DNA of 45,747 bases from Fredinandcohnia onubensis (GCF_031181385.1 NZ_JAPSKV010000020.1:1-45747); one strand, 5' to 3'; shown: positions 24,694 to 33,730, counted from the first letter of the stretch. Notes: generated by a model from the sequence alone, not told the origin. Translations and numbers: made by a program.

Positions 24694-25193
24694 TTGAATT
24701 TCTGAAGATGGTTATTGGTCCACTGACAGGATCATTCCTTGCAGGAATGGTAGCACTATTTGTGATGATGAGAAATCAAAAATACGATTCTATAAAGGAA
24801 AAAATAAAGGCAAAAGAAAATTTTACTAAGGCGTCAATTATATTTGAACACTCTATAATAAATATTATAAGAGCTCTTGAAGTAATAGATGCTACCCAAA
24901 GAAATAATATAGTATTTTTTCAAAAAAAAGATTTCTTTACAGTTAGTTATGAAATAATAAAAAAAAGCTTAAATGAATTAGAACATATTCCAAATGATTA
25001 CTTTAACTCAATTGGCTTTAAATATTATATTGAAGCAAGATCGACAATATCTTCATTTGAATCTGATTTTGGAAAGTTTTTAATTAACTTTACGGAAGAT
25101 AATCCAACAACATTTTTTTACACGATAAACCTAAAAAGTATGATTAATGAGTTAGAACAATTGCAAAAAGAAATGAAAAATATATCAATGTAA
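24690..25193 (+). CDS. Unknown membrane-anchored protein, AT-rich
   Basis: A 167-aa protein with one N-terminal membrane helix (about residues 6-28, VIGPLTGSFLAGMVALFVMM) followed by a basic segment and a long helical cytoplasmic part. It starts at TTG 24690, overlapping the xtrA stop, with GAGGGGGAAG upstream. The gene is visibly more A/T-rich than its neighbours, with several long A runs, suggesting a separately acquired accessory gene. No family recognised. Confidence 0.7.
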   Translation: MIEFLKMVIGPLTGSFLAGMVALFVMMRNQKYDSIKEKIKAKENFTKASIIFEHSIINIIRALEVIDATQRNNIVFFQKKDFFTVSYEIIKKSLNELEHIPNDYFNSIGFKYYIEARSTISSFESDFGKFLINFTEDNPTTFFYTINLKSMINELEQLQKEMKNISM

Positions 25194-25212
25194 AGTTCTA
25201 CCAGCCATCTGG

Positions 25213-25257
25213 AGGACACTGAACGACGCATTAAGCGTTTGTTTGGTGTCCTTTTTA
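25213..25257 (+). terminator. Intrinsic terminator after the AT-rich membrane gene
   Basis: AGGACAC pairs with GTGTCCT, with an inner CGC/GCG pairing in the loop, followed by five T. It lies 20 bases past the stop. Confidence 0.8.
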
Positions 25258-25280
25258 TTTTGTCAAAAAGGAGAATGTAC

Positions 25281-25481
25281 ATGAACCCTGGTTTAAGAGA
25301 ACAGTTGAAGCAGTGGAAAAAGAAAAATGGAATGCAGCAGAAGAATCCGCCAATTGTAGAGAGTCCGAAGAAGTCCCCACCTAAGATAAAGGACAAGCTT
25401 TCAGATTCTGATTTGCGGTATTTGATGGGTACAGGTAGAGCGACTTATAGAAGATTCCGAGGTTCATATAGACAACGATAG
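25281..25481 (+). CDS. Small basic phage protein upstream of the sigma-like gene
   Basis: A 66-aa strongly basic, proline-rich protein (MNPGLREQLKQWKKKNGMQQ, ... KKSPPKIKDKLSDSDLRYLM, then TYRRFRGSYRQR). It may bind nucleic acid. ATG 25281 has AAAGGAGA about eight bases upstream; ATG 25275 lies closer to that site and is less likely. It is followed eleven bases later by the Xpf-like gene. Function unknown. Confidence 0.72.
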   Translation: MNPGLREQLKQWKKKNGMQQKNPPIVESPKKSPPKIKDKLSDSDLRYLMGTGRATYRRFRGSYRQR

Positions 25482-25492
25482 GAGGAATTCAA

Positions 25493-25978
25493 ATGTCAAA
25501 TTGGGCAGATAAATTAATTCACGAATACATCGAGGGTAAGAAGGACTTAAATAGATTGAGAAAGAGGTTAGGAGACAATCCCACCGATCGTGTTGATAAG
25601 AGTTTAATTAACGGAATGGTTGACGATATGGACTTTGCTATCGAGTGGTTAGAGACCGGAAGACAACCAGGTCTGATGCGAGGGATTGATAAAAGAACTA
25701 TATATCAAAAACGCTCATTGGAAAGTATGGATATTATCCCGGATATTACGAGTCAAATAAATGAAGATGACAAACCATTATACATTCCGCCAGACCAAAA
25801 AAGAGTATTAATTAATATTCTCTCGTCATTTTCACTTAGGGAGCGACAGTGTTATATATTACATGCAGCTCAAGGAATGAGCATGCAAGAAATAGCTGAT
25901 GAGCTGGAATTAAAGAAGAGAACTGTCCAGCAATACATTGAACGGGCAAGAAAAAAAGTTGAACAAAGTGTTTCATGA
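25493..25978 (+). CDS. xpf: Xpf-like sigma factor, late gene activator
   Basis: A 161-aa protein with a C-terminal sigma-70 region 4 helix-turn-helix (about 105-158: LSSFSLRERQCYILHAAQGM, SMQEIADELELKKRTVQQYI). The N-terminal half has only weak similarity to sigma region 2. This is the layout of PBSX Xpf and related positive control factors that direct transcription of late genes. It lies just before the terminase genes, as expected. AGGAGG precedes ATG 25493. Confidence 0.85.
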   Translation: MSNWADKLIHEYIEGKKDLNRLRKRLGDNPTDRVDKSLINGMVDDMDFAIEWLETGRQPGLMRGIDKRTIYQKRSLESMDIIPDITSQINEDDKPLYIPPDQKRVLINILSSFSLRERQCYILHAAQGMSMQEIADELELKKRTVQQYIERARKKVEQSVS

Positions 25979-26004
25979 CGTACGCTTTGACGTACGCTGT
26001 TTTT
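25979..26004 (+). terminator. Terminator after the Xpf-like gene
   Basis: Two copies of CGTACG (25979-25984 and 25991-25996), each self-complementary, form a 6-bp stem with loop CTTTGA, followed by CTG and five T. GACGTACGCT is also a direct repeat here. Confidence 0.7.
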
Positions 26005-26074
26005 ATTATTGAAGAGATTTTGCAGGAAAATATCTCCTTTTGTCGAAATGAGTAGATGAGGGGGAGATGAGAAT

Positions 26075-26560
26075 ATGGATGAAAAGACACTTGTGCAGAT
26101 TTTACGGGCTTCAAATAAAATTAAATTGGAGCCACTAAAACAATGGAAATGTGATAAGTGTGGAGCTGTGATTGATGACGCTTCTAACGGTTGGTTAGAA
26201 TGGCTTAAGGTAATCAAAAGTGAAAAAGAGTATAAATTTCGGATAGTGCATCATGATGAAACATGCATGTATGATGACCGAGATATGTATAAAAATGGTT
26301 ATTTGACAAGAGATATGCATTTAGACCATTACTTAGGGCCAGATGGTTTGAATAATTTGTTAGAAATCATATTAAGACCAGGAGTAGAGCAACAAGAAGT
26401 AGCCAAAATCATTAGGAGATTGCATATACCTTTTTATGAACAATCATTATTGTACAGAGATGAGGCATATGCAGACGGATATTTCTCTAGTGACCCCGAT
26501 TACTATTGTAATGTAGAAGATAATTTAAGGCTAATCGAAAATTACTCTGATAATAACTAG
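26075..26560 (+). CDS. Unknown phage protein with Cys/His metal site
   Basis: A 161-aa acidic protein. WKCDKCGAVIDDASNGWLEW near residue 25 followed by FRIVHHDETCMYDD suggests a CxxC...H/C zinc site. The C-terminal half is rich in Tyr and Asp (ADGYFSSDPDYYCNVED). GGGGGAGATGAG precedes ATG 26075. It lies between the late activator and the terminase, flanked by terminators on both sides, so it is an independently inserted single gene. No family recognised. Confidence 0.72.
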   Translation: MDEKTLVQILRASNKIKLEPLKQWKCDKCGAVIDDASNGWLEWLKVIKSEKEYKFRIVHHDETCMYDDRDMYKNGYLTRDMHLDHYLGPDGLNNLLEIILRPGVEQQEVAKIIRRLHIPFYEQSLLYRDEAYADGYFSSDPDYYCNVEDNLRLIENYSDNN

Positions 26561-26583
26561 GCATCCTACGGGGTGCTTTTTAT
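26561..26583 (+). terminator. Intrinsic terminator with TACG tetraloop
   Basis: GCATCC / GGGTGC (one G-U) with loop TACG, followed by five T, directly after the zinc-site gene. Confidence 0.82.
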
Positions 26584-26634
26584 TTGTTAAGGATTTCCAA
26601 AAACATCCGATAAATTAAAAAGGGGGTGTTAATT

Positions 26635-26841
26635 ATGGAATTGGATTTAAGTTCTTTTGAACTATTATTAGAAGGTCTATTAGCCAATTTAGTATTAGTG
26701 TTGTTTCTTCCACTAATTATATCTTTAATTGTTGCTTTTATCTTAACGAAACTTAAAGTTCCAAAATTGTCGTCAGGTACTATAGCATGCCTTTTATTTA
26801 TATTTATGGCATATCAAATGTTTATAAGAATGGTTAATTAG
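26635..26841 (+). CDS. Small two-span membrane protein
   Basis: A 68-aa very hydrophobic protein with two membrane helices (about residues 12-38 and 47-64) separated by a short basic loop (TKLKVPKLSSG). ATG 26635 has AGGGGGTG about seven bases upstream; GTG 26626 lies within that site. It is flanked by terminators. Function is unknown; such proteins in phages may act in the cell envelope or in exclusion. Confidence 0.7.
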   Translation: MELDLSSFELLLEGLLANLVLVLFLPLIISLIVAFILTKLKVPKLSSGTIACLLFIFMAYQMFIRMVN

Positions 26842-26844
26842 TTG

Positions 26845-26871
26845 AAGTACTCATATTATGAGTGCTTTTTT
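26845..26871 (+). terminator. Intrinsic terminator upstream of terS
   Basis: AAGTACTCAT / ATGAGTGCTT (one G-U) with a 3-nt loop and a T-run to 26871. It lies 48 bases before terS, so the late operon promoter either lies between them or reads through this site. Confidence 0.82.
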
Positions 26872-26919
26872 ATTGTTCCAAAACAAACATAAATATCCGG
26901 GGGTGGCAGGTGATGTAGC

Positions 26920-27645
26920 ATGGTTGAAAAATATATCCTGGCTGAAAAAGATTATGTGAAAGGCATGAAATACAAAGACATTGCCGAAAAATACAGTGTC
27001 ACTATCAACACTGTTAAGTCATGGAAGACCCGTTATAAATGGTCTCGTGATGGTATGCATACAAAAGAAAAAGGTGTGCACACAAAAAAGCGTGGTGCAC
27101 CTAAAGGGAATATCAACGCAAAAGGTAATAGCGGTGGCGGTGCTCCTAAAGGAAATTCAAATGCAGAAACACATGGGTTCTTTTCGAAGTTCCTTCCTGA
27201 AGAGACGCTAGAAATCATGGAGAGCATGCAAGAAAGAACTGCAGCTGATTTGATTTATGATCAGATACAGATTCAGTATGCTGCAATCATCAGGGCTCAA
27301 CGTATTATGTTTGTCGAGAGCAAGGATGAAATAGTTAAGGAAATCAAGAAAGAAAAATCAATGTCTAGTGACAATATGGATGTTGAAGAGACCGAATGGG
27401 AAATTCAATTCGCCTGGGACCGTCACGCTACTTTCTTAAATGCTCAGTCCAGGGCGATGGGAGAATTAAGAAGTCTTATTAAACAGTTCAATGACCTAGC
27501 TCATGAAGATGACGAACGCAGATTGAAGCTTGAGCAGATGCAACTAAATATCGCTAAAACAAAAGCCGAAATCGACAACATGAACGATGACGAGACCGAC
27601 GATACAGTGAATATTGTAATCACCCGAAAAGGAGCGAGTGATTAA
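26920..27645 (+). CDS. terS: Terminase small subunit (XtmA/YqaS-like)
   Basis: A 241-aa protein that recognises phage DNA for packaging. The N-terminus has a helix-turn-helix ([35 protein letters not shown]) and then the Gly/Asn-rich [20 protein letters not shown] segment typical of PBSX-type small subunits, followed by a helical oligomerisation part. It overlaps terL by one base. AGGTGATG lies before ATG 26920. Confidence 0.92.
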   Translation: MVEKYILAEKDYVKGMKYKDIAEKYSVTINTVKSWKTRYKWSRDGMHTKEKGVHTKKRGAPKGNINAKGNSGGGAPKGNSNAETHGFFSKFLPEETLEIMESMQERTAADLIYDQIQIQYAAIIRAQRIMFVESKDEIVKEIKKEKSMSSDNMDVEETEWEIQFAWDRHATFLNAQSRAMGELRSLIKQFNDLAHEDDERRLKLEQMQLNIAKTKAEIDNMNDDETDDTVNIVITRKGASD

Positions 27646-28958
27646 TGAAAATTACCAAAGAAGTTAATCCGCGTTTTGAGGACTTTCTTTTTGACTGGAA
27701 TCAAAAGTTTCAGTTCCTAATGGGTGGTTATGGATCATCTAAGTCATACCACGTTGCACTAAAAATCATATTAAAGCTATTATCCGAAAAACGTAAGGCT
27801 CTTGTGATTCGTGAAGTTTACGATACGCACAAGGACAGTACGTTTTCTTTGTTCACGGAGATTATTGAGGATTTGGGCTTATTAGATGACTCTGGTCGTA
27901 AAAAGATTGCTAAAGGCAAGATACGACCAAAAGAAAGCCCCTATGAGTTAAGATTCTCAAATGGTTCTCGAATCATTTTCAAAGGGATGGACAAGCCAGC
28001 AAAGCTTAAGTCGATTAACAATGTCTCTCTTATATGGCTTGAAGAATGTTCTGAGGTCAAATATGAGGGTTTCAAAGAGTTACTTGGACGTTTACGTCAT
28101 CCAACATTAAAACTTCATATGATTCTTTCAACTAATCCTATTGGAGAAGACAATTGGACCTATTTGCATTTCTTTAAGGATGAAGAAAATGAACGATTTG
28201 TCCTCGATGATAACGATTTATATGAGCAGGGAACAGTTATTGTCGGAGAAACTTTTTATCACCATTCAACAGCTGATGATAATTTGTTTCTACCTCAAAG
28301 CTACATCGAGCAGCTGGATGAAATAAAAGAATATGATCCAGACTTGCACAGGGTAGCGCGTTTAGGTCGATATGGAGTGAATGGCATTCGAGTGCTGCCT
28401 CAATTCGAAGTAAAACCCCATAAAGAAGTTATGGAAGCTATTAACGATATAGATAAGCCTGTACTGAAAAATGGTTTGGACTTTGGATTTGTTGAATCTT
28501 ACAACGCATTTGTACGAATGGCTATTGATCATGAAAGGAAATACCTATATATCTTTGACCAGTATTACAAGCGAGGTTTAACAGATGTAGAGCTTGCAGA
28601 TGAATTAGAACCATACAAGAAGTTGATTATTAAAGCGGATAGTGCAGAGCCAAAAACCATTGCTTATTTCCGTCAAAGAAGATTTCGTGTTATAGGTGCC
28701 AAAAAAGGACCTGGTTCTAGATTGCAAAACACGAAAAAAATAAAACGTTTCAAGAAAATCATTTGTTCTGATGCTTGCCCAGATGTAATTAGGGAATTAA
28801 AAAACCTAACTTTCGCTAAGGACAAAAACGGAAAAATGATTGAGGATGAGTTCAACATTGACCCGCATACCTTTTCTGCCATTTGGTATGGTCTAGATGA
28901 TTATGAAGTAGCGTCACTAAAAGGTCATGGGGTTACAAGAAAGAAGGTGGTAACATGA
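27645..28958 (+). CDS. terL: Terminase large subunit, PBSX family (XtmB/YqaT-like)
   Basis: A 437-aa packaging motor: N-terminal ATPase and C-terminal RNase-H-like nuclease. Walker A is GGYGSSKS at residues 27-34, Walker B is [11 protein letters not shown] and the coupling motif LSTNP follows. Nuclease acidic motifs include GLDFGF and [10 protein letters not shown]. It overlaps the portal gene by four bases, the usual order for the packaging module. Confidence 0.95.
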   Translation: MKITKEVNPRFEDFLFDWNQKFQFLMGGYGSSKSYHVALKIILKLLSEKRKALVIREVYDTHKDSTFSLFTEIIEDLGLLDDSGRKKIAKGKIRPKESPYELRFSNGSRIIFKGMDKPAKLKSINNVSLIWLEECSEVKYEGFKELLGRLRHPTLKLHMILSTNPIGEDNWTYLHFFKDEENERFVLDDNDLYEQGTVIVGETFYHHSTADDNLFLPQSYIEQLDEIKEYDPDLHRVARLGRYGVNGIRVLPQFEVKPHKEVMEAINDIDKPVLKNGLDFGFVESYNAFVRMAIDHERKYLYIFDQYYKRGLTDVELADELEPYKKLIIKADSAEPKTIAYFRQRRFRVIGAKKGPGSRLQNTKKIKRFKKIICSDACPDVIRELKNLTFAKDKNGKMIEDEFNIDPHTFSAIWYGLDDYEVASLKGHGVTRKKVVT

Positions 28959-30475
28959 TAAAATTTCTAGACTTAATTAGACAAAATGGAATTACTCCAG
29001 AACTGATTGCGAAAATCATTGATGAACATAAAAGTGATCATTCGCGAATGAAAAATCTATATGAGCGTTATAAAGTTTCAATTGCAGGTGTGCCCATTCT
29101 TTCTAGGAAACCAATCGAGTACGAAGACTTTGAAACAGGTACTATGAAACGAATCGACAATAAAGTAAACAACACGCTTAATAACTCATTTGATTCAGAT
29201 ATTGTTGATACAAAGGTGGGTTACCTTTTCGGTCATCCTATCACATATGAATTAGACGACAAAAGGGAGCCAGGAACCATTTCTACTGTTAAGCAGCTGA
29301 TTGACGACTTTAACCTTCGTAATCATGTTGAAGATGAAGATAGTGAATGGGGAAAGATGGCCACAATCTGTGGTTATGGTGCCCGATTAGCTTATGTTGA
29401 TAAAGAAGGTAATGAGCGAATAACGAATATAGATCCTTGGGAAGTTGTATTCATTACGTCTGGTAACATTCATGAGCCTGAATATGCTTTGAGGTATTAC
29501 GAAACCTACAACGGGCAAATAAAGGCTGAATTCTATGACGAGAAGTATATATATTTCTTCAGTACAAAGGACAGTTCAGCCTTCACATTAGACGAAAAGA
29601 AGCCTCATTTGTTCGAGGGATGCCCGTTATATGGACTAGCGAACAATAAAGAGTTAATGGGTGATGCTGAAAAGGTTCTTAATCTGATTGACGCTTATGA
29701 TCGTACTTTATCTGATGCCAGTAATGAGATTGAACAGTACCGATTAGCATACCTCATACTGAAAGGTCTTGGGGCTGATGAGGAGACACTCGAAAGGTTA
29801 AAACGAACCGGTATTCTTGAGCTATTTGATGAGAAGGACGATGTTAATTACCTAACAAAGGATATCAATGATGATTTGATTGAACATCACCTTGACCGAT
29901 TAGAAGAAAATATCCTAAGGTTTGCAAAGTCTGTTAACTTTAGTGATGAGGATTTCGCTGGAAATCTTTCAGGAGTCGCCATGAAGTTTAAAATCATGGC
30001 ATTGGAAAATAAGTGTATTACGATGGAACGCAAAATGACAGCTGCATTGAGACACCAGTTTAAGTTGCTATTCTCTACTTGGAATACACGAAATAAGGCA
30101 AAGAAAGATGATTATCTCAAGGTCTGGTTTGGCTTCAAGCGTAACCTTCCAGTAAATATACTTGAAGAATCACAAGTGGCTTCAAATCTACAAGGTCGTG
30201 TAAGTGAGAAAACAAGATTATCTGTACTTTCCTTCGTTGATGATGTTGATTTTGAAATCAATGAAATGGAGAAGGATGCAGATAAAGCATATGCCGGCTT
30301 AATTGGTTCTTTAGATGATGATGATTTAGAACAAGGGAAGAAAAAACAACAAAGTAGCAAATCTGACTCTGAATCCATTTGTAAAGTGTGTGGAGGTAGT
30401 GGAAAAGTTACCAGTGATAAGACAGGTGGTTTGATTCAATGTAAAACCTGCGGTGGATCCGGTGTGATTGGATAA
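28955..30475 (+). CDS. Portal protein, SPP1 gp6 family, with C-terminal zinc motif
   Basis: A 506-aa protein that forms the dodecameric ring through which DNA enters the head. The phage portal motif region [16 protein letters not shown], later [20 protein letters not shown] and the [15 protein letters not shown] segment fit the SPP1-type portal. Unusually, the last 33 residues carry CKVC (476-479) and CKTC (496-499), each followed by GGSG, a DnaJ-like CxxCxGxG zinc motif pair. Coupled to terL (four-base overlap) and to the next gene (one base). Confidence 0.93.
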   Translation: MIKFLDLIRQNGITPELIAKIIDEHKSDHSRMKNLYERYKVSIAGVPILSRKPIEYEDFETGTMKRIDNKVNNTLNNSFDSDIVDTKVGYLFGHPITYELDDKREPGTISTVKQLIDDFNLRNHVEDEDSEWGKMATICGYGARLAYVDKEGNERITNIDPWEVVFITSGNIHEPEYALRYYETYNGQIKAEFYDEKYIYFFSTKDSSAFTLDEKKPHLFEGCPLYGLANNKELMGDAEKVLNLIDAYDRTLSDASNEIEQYRLAYLILKGLGADEETLERLKRTGILELFDEKDDVNYLTKDINDDLIEHHLDRLEENILRFAKSVNFSDEDFAGNLSGVAMKFKIMALENKCITMERKMTAALRHQFKLLFSTWNTRNKAKKDDYLKVWFGFKRNLPVNILEESQVASNLQGRVSEKTRLSVLSFVDDVDFEINEMEKDADKAYAGLIGSLDDDDLEQGKKKQQSSKSDSESICKVCGGSGKVTSDKTGGLIQCKTCGGSGVIG

Positions 30476-31494
30476 TGACTTTAAACCAAAATGAGATTGA
30501 TAAGTATTTAGATGAGTTGATCACTAAGGCTGAGAGAGAAATAGATAAAATGTTTGCTAGACGTTTAAAAGAACTTCGTAAACAGCTTTCTCAAATTTAT
30601 TTAAAATATGCCGATGGTAAAGAACTTACTTACACTGATCTAAATAAATACAATCGCATGAAAAAGGAAATGAAGTTAATTGCCGAAGCCATTAACGAGG
30701 ATTTTCAGGAGCTTTTAAAAATTATTCAGGAGCTTATGGAAAACCAATACATTGAAAACTATCTGAGGTCAGCATACTTATATGAGTTTGAGGCACAAAC
30801 GACAATGGGATTTGGAATGCCCGCAATAAAAGCTGTGCAAATAGCCATTTTGAACAAAATACCTCAGTTAACCTTGCCAGTTGTTTTAGAAGGCCAGAGA
30901 AACGACTTAGTAAGGCAAATATCAATGGATATCTCACAAGGTTTGTTAGCTGGCGAAGGATATACAGATATTGCTGAGCGTATTCAAAAGAGTGTTGGTT
31001 TTGGTGCTGTTAAAGCAAGGCGAGTAGCAAGAACTGAAGGTCATAGAGCACAGGTTCAAGGTAGATTGGATAGTGCTGCCAAAGCTTCTAAACATGCAGA
31101 ACTAAAAAAGATGTGGGATGGAACGCTCGATTCCAGAACAAGAAAAGCTCATAGGAAACTAGATGGCACGGTTGTAGATTATGACGGTGTTTTTGTTTCG
31201 ATTGCTGGTGGTAAAGGTGTTGCTCCTGGACTGATGTTTTCGGCAGCTGATGACATTAATTGTAGGTGCTCAGTATTGTTCTTAGTGAATGGCAGAAAGC
31301 CGGAAGTAAGACGTGCTAGAAACGAAGAGGACCCTAATTACCAACGTAAACTTGCTCATAGGATGGATAAGTATATGGAGGATGGATTAACCGCTAAACA
31401 AGCCGAGAAAAAGGCCAAGAAAGAGGTTAGACCGCCTAGTCTTGTTATTCCATATACGACTTATGAAGGTTGGTACGAGAAACGAATTGCTTAA
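30475..31494 (+). CDS. Minor head / morphogenesis protein (SPP1 gp7, Mu F-like)
   Basis: A 339-aa protein. The C-terminal region (VARTEGHRAQVQGRLDSA, then KMWDGTLDSRTRKAHRKLDG and the DINCRCSVLF motif) is the Phage_Mu_F domain found in minor head proteins that travel with the portal. N-terminal 100 residues are helical and basic. It directly follows the portal, as in SPP1 genes 6-7. Confidence 0.9.
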   Translation: MTLNQNEIDKYLDELITKAEREIDKMFARRLKELRKQLSQIYLKYADGKELTYTDLNKYNRMKKEMKLIAEAINEDFQELLKIIQELMENQYIENYLRSAYLYEFEAQTTMGFGMPAIKAVQIAILNKIPQLTLPVVLEGQRNDLVRQISMDISQGLLAGEGYTDIAERIQKSVGFGAVKARRVARTEGHRAQVQGRLDSAAKASKHAELKKMWDGTLDSRTRKAHRKLDGTVVDYDGVFVSIAGGKGVAPGLMFSAADDINCRCSVLFLVNGRKPEVRRARNEEDPNYQRKLAHRMDKYMEDGLTAKQAEKKAKKEVRPPSLVIPYTTYEGWYEKRIA

Positions 31495-31505
31495 GGAGGG
31501 ACAAC

Positions 31506-31688
31506 GTGACAAAAGTTGCAGTAACAGTAGGTAATGATGGATACATGAAAATTGAAGCGAAAGGACATACAGAAAGCATTGTATGTGCATCTGTTTCGAC
31601 TCTTCTGCAGTCATCAGTGAGATTTCTGCAAGAGCTCTCAGAACAGTATCCAGAAGCATTGACAGTGAAAATTAAGGAACAAGAATAA
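31506..31688 (+). CDS. Prp-like cysteine protease, phage version
   Basis: A 60-aa protein from GTG 31506 with AAGGAGGG five bases upstream. AKGHTESIVCASVSTLLQSS followed by VRFLQELSE matches the Prp (YsxB) family, whose catalytic His and Cys sit in a GH...IVCA context. Prp cleaves the N-terminus of ribosomal protein L27 and, in staphylococcal phage 80alpha, capsid and scaffold proteins. Here the His-Cys distance is only six residues (H21, C27), shorter than the usual twelve. The neighbours, scaffold and capsid, share a possible cleavage motif. Confidence 0.72.
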   Translation: MTKVAVTVGNDGYMKIEAKGHTESIVCASVSTLLQSSVRFLQELSEQYPEALTVKIKEQE

Positions 31689-31692
31689 TTAG

Positions 31693-31722
31693 CGCCTAGC
31701 ATGAGAGTTGTTAGGCGTTTTG
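31693..31722 (+). terminator. Hairpin between protease and scaffold genes
   Basis: CGCCTA / TAGGCG with a 13-nt loop followed by TTTTGTT. It is a weak or partial terminator and may set the protein ratio between the packaging genes and the abundant scaffold and capsid genes. Confidence 0.6.
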
Positions 31723-31782
31723 TTATACTCAAAAACTTGAACATTAAGGCTCGTACTTGGTGGTCAATAGGAGGAATATAAG

Positions 31783-32421
31783 TTGAAACCATTTAAGAAA
31801 GTTAATTTAATACCGGTCAACATCAAGCAATTTGACGGAACAATCAACCTAGAAGCAGTCAAAAAATTTCTTACTGACAACAAAGACAATACAGAAGTGA
31901 AAGCGTACCTTGGAGAACTTTCAGCGCCCACAGTAGAGGGAGTTAAAGGGTTCCTTGATACAGAAGAAGGTAAAAAGTTATTACAACCAAGGCTAGATAG
32001 CTACTTCACCAAGGGACTTGAAACTTGGAAGCAAAATAACCTCGAAAAGTTAATCACAGAAGAGGTAAATAAACGTAATCCAAGTAAAACACCTGAACAA
32101 CTTGAATTAGAAAAGCTTCGAAAGGAAATTGAAGATGAGCGTAAAGCACGTAATCGTGAGGCATTGGTCAATAAAGCATTAAAGGTAGCGAAGGACAAGA
32201 ATCTACCAGATGGCATTATTGACTTCTTTATTGCTGAGGATGAAGACGGCACAACAGCTAACCTTACAAAACTTGAAGAAGAGTATACAAAAGCTGTACA
32301 AGCCGCAGTTGATGCAAAGTTTAAAGAAAATGGCCGTGACATTAATCAAGGTGGCGGTGGTTCTCTTGGAGGAGCAATAGATATTGGATCTCTTGCTAGT
32401 GAAGTAAATATTCGAAAATAA
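31783..32421 (+). CDS. Capsid scaffolding protein (DUF4355-like)
   Basis: A 212-aa protein, helical and rich in Glu/Lys, with a long central coiled coil (EQLELEKLRKEIEDERKARN) and a Gly-rich C-terminus, immediately before the capsid gene: the standard scaffold position and make-up. Residues 12-18 are VNIKQFD, the same seven residues found near the capsid N-terminus, suggesting a common processing site. Start TTG 31783 with AGGAGG about eight bases upstream. Confidence 0.85.
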   Translation: MKPFKKVNLIPVNIKQFDGTINLEAVKKFLTDNKDNTEVKAYLGELSAPTVEGVKGFLDTEEGKKLLQPRLDSYFTKGLETWKQNNLEKLITEEVNKRNPSKTPEQLELEKLRKEIEDERKARNREALVNKALKVAKDKNLPDGIIDFFIAEDEDGTTANLTKLEEEYTKAVQAAVDAKFKENGRDINQGGGGSLGGAIDIGSLASEVNIRK

Positions 32422-32436
32422 AGGAGAAGATGACAA

Positions 32437-33393
32437 GTGAAAAAATTAGAGTTACTTAAAGTTAATATCAAGCAGTTCGACTTCAACCCAGCGAACGTTA
32501 TGCTGCAGGATGCAGTAACAGGAGCAGTACCTAAGGAAGAAGGTACTCTTGTATTAAAAGAGTTTATGACTCAATCAGCTGTTACAAAACTTGCTAAATA
32601 TGAGGAAATGACAAAACCAGAAAAAGAGTTCACATACCTAGCTACCGGACCTGGAGCTTATTGGGTGGGTGAAGGTCAGAAAATCCAAACTTCTAAGGCT
32701 ACTTGGTTAACAGCTAAGATGGTATCAAAGAAACTAGGTGTAATCCTACCTGTATCAAAGGAATTTTTACGTTACTCTGTTAAGGATTTCTTTACTCAAA
32801 TGCGAGCTCCGATTTCCGAAGCTTTCGCAATTGCCTTTGACCAAGCTGCTTTATACGGAACAAGCTCTCCATTCGGTTCGGGTGTATCTGTGTTCGAAAA
32901 AGCTAATGCATCAGGTAATGTATTAGCCTATAACTCTATCGGTAATCTTTACGATGAATTAAATGGCGTGATGGCTTTCGTAGAAGATGCAGATAAAGAT
33001 GTTGATGGATTTACAACTACTCGTCGTTTCCGTCAAAAATTACGTGGAGCAAAGGATACTAACGGTCTTCCAATCTTTAACGATGCAACTGGTGGAGCAA
33101 CACAGCAGGCTTTAGGGTTACCTATCGGTTATGTTGATTCTAAATCTTGGGATTACACAAAAGCCCTGTTGTTAGCAGCTGATTGGGATATGACTCGTTA
33201 TGGCATCCCTCAAGGAATGGAATATAAGATTTCTGAGGATGCAACATTGACGACTGTACTTGGTGAAGATGGACAACCTATCAATCTATTCGAACGTGAC
33301 ATGTTCGCTTTACGTGTGACTCAACAAGTCGGATTCATGACATTATCAGATGATGCATTTGCTGCTTTAACACCTGAAGTAGTAGCACCTTAA
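32437..33393 (+). CDS. Major capsid protein, HK97 fold
   Basis: A 318-aa head shell protein. Blocks such as YLATGPGAYWVGEGQKIQTS, then SKKLGVILPVSKEFLRYS and APISEAFAIAFDQAALYGTS are typical of HK97-fold capsid proteins of Gram-positive phages. The first residues MKKLELLKVNIKQFDFNP resemble the N-terminal arm of L27 and share VNIKQFD with the scaffold. Start GTG 32437 with AAGGAG upstream. A terminator follows. Confidence 0.93.
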   Translation: MKKLELLKVNIKQFDFNPANVMLQDAVTGAVPKEEGTLVLKEFMTQSAVTKLAKYEEMTKPEKEFTYLATGPGAYWVGEGQKIQTSKATWLTAKMVSKKLGVILPVSKEFLRYSVKDFFTQMRAPISEAFAIAFDQAALYGTSSPFGSGVSVFEKANASGNVLAYNSIGNLYDELNGVMAFVEDADKDVDGFTTTRRFRQKLRGAKDTNGLPIFNDATGGATQQALGLPIGYVDSKSWDYTKALLLAADWDMTRYGIPQGMEYKISEDATLTTVLGEDGQPINLFERDMFALRVTQQVGFMTLSDDAFAALTPEVVAP

Positions 33394-33394
33394 T

Positions 33395-33421
33395 AAAAAA
33401 GGCGGCTTTTTAGCCGTCTTT
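33395..33421 (+). terminator. Terminator after the capsid gene
   Basis: GGCGGCT / AGCCGTC with a 4-nt loop (one G-U), flanked by A and T runs. Probably partial, reducing connector and tail expression relative to capsid. Confidence 0.8.
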
Positions 33422-33444
33422 GTTAATTTAAAGGAGGAATTGTT

Positions 33445-33726
33445 GTGGTTAAACAAATCAAGATTACTAATGGAAATAAAGAACTGATCGTATCAGAAAA
33501 AGCTTTTATTGTTGTGTATTCAGCACATGGTTTTACAAAGGTCAAAGATGTTGAGGGCACTGAACCGAATCAAAATGACGATGTAGATCTATTTACACTT
33601 TCCGAGGCTGAGCTTCAAAAAGTATTAAAGGACGATATCAAAGCATTCCTTGATAAAGAGGAGATTGAATACGATTCAAATGCGACTAAGGATGAATTAA
33701 TAAAAATCATTACTGGTGAGGAGTAA
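33445..33726 (+). CDS. Small phage head-region protein with HeH/LEM-like C-terminus
   Basis: A 93-aa protein. The N-terminal half is a small beta-rich part (IKITNGNKELIVSEKAFIVV); the C-terminal part (LQKVLKDDIKAFLDKEEIEY, DSNATKDELIKIITGEE) fits the helix-extension-helix (HeH/LEM-like) fold often found in phage head proteins. AAGGAGG precedes GTG 33445. The next gene has the same layout, so they may be duplicates. A head-decoration role is possible. Confidence 0.75.
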   Translation: MVKQIKITNGNKELIVSEKAFIVVYSAHGFTKVKDVEGTEPNQNDDVDLFTLSEAELQKVLKDDIKAFLDKEEIEYDSNATKDELIKIITGEE

Positions 33727-33730
33727 TCCT

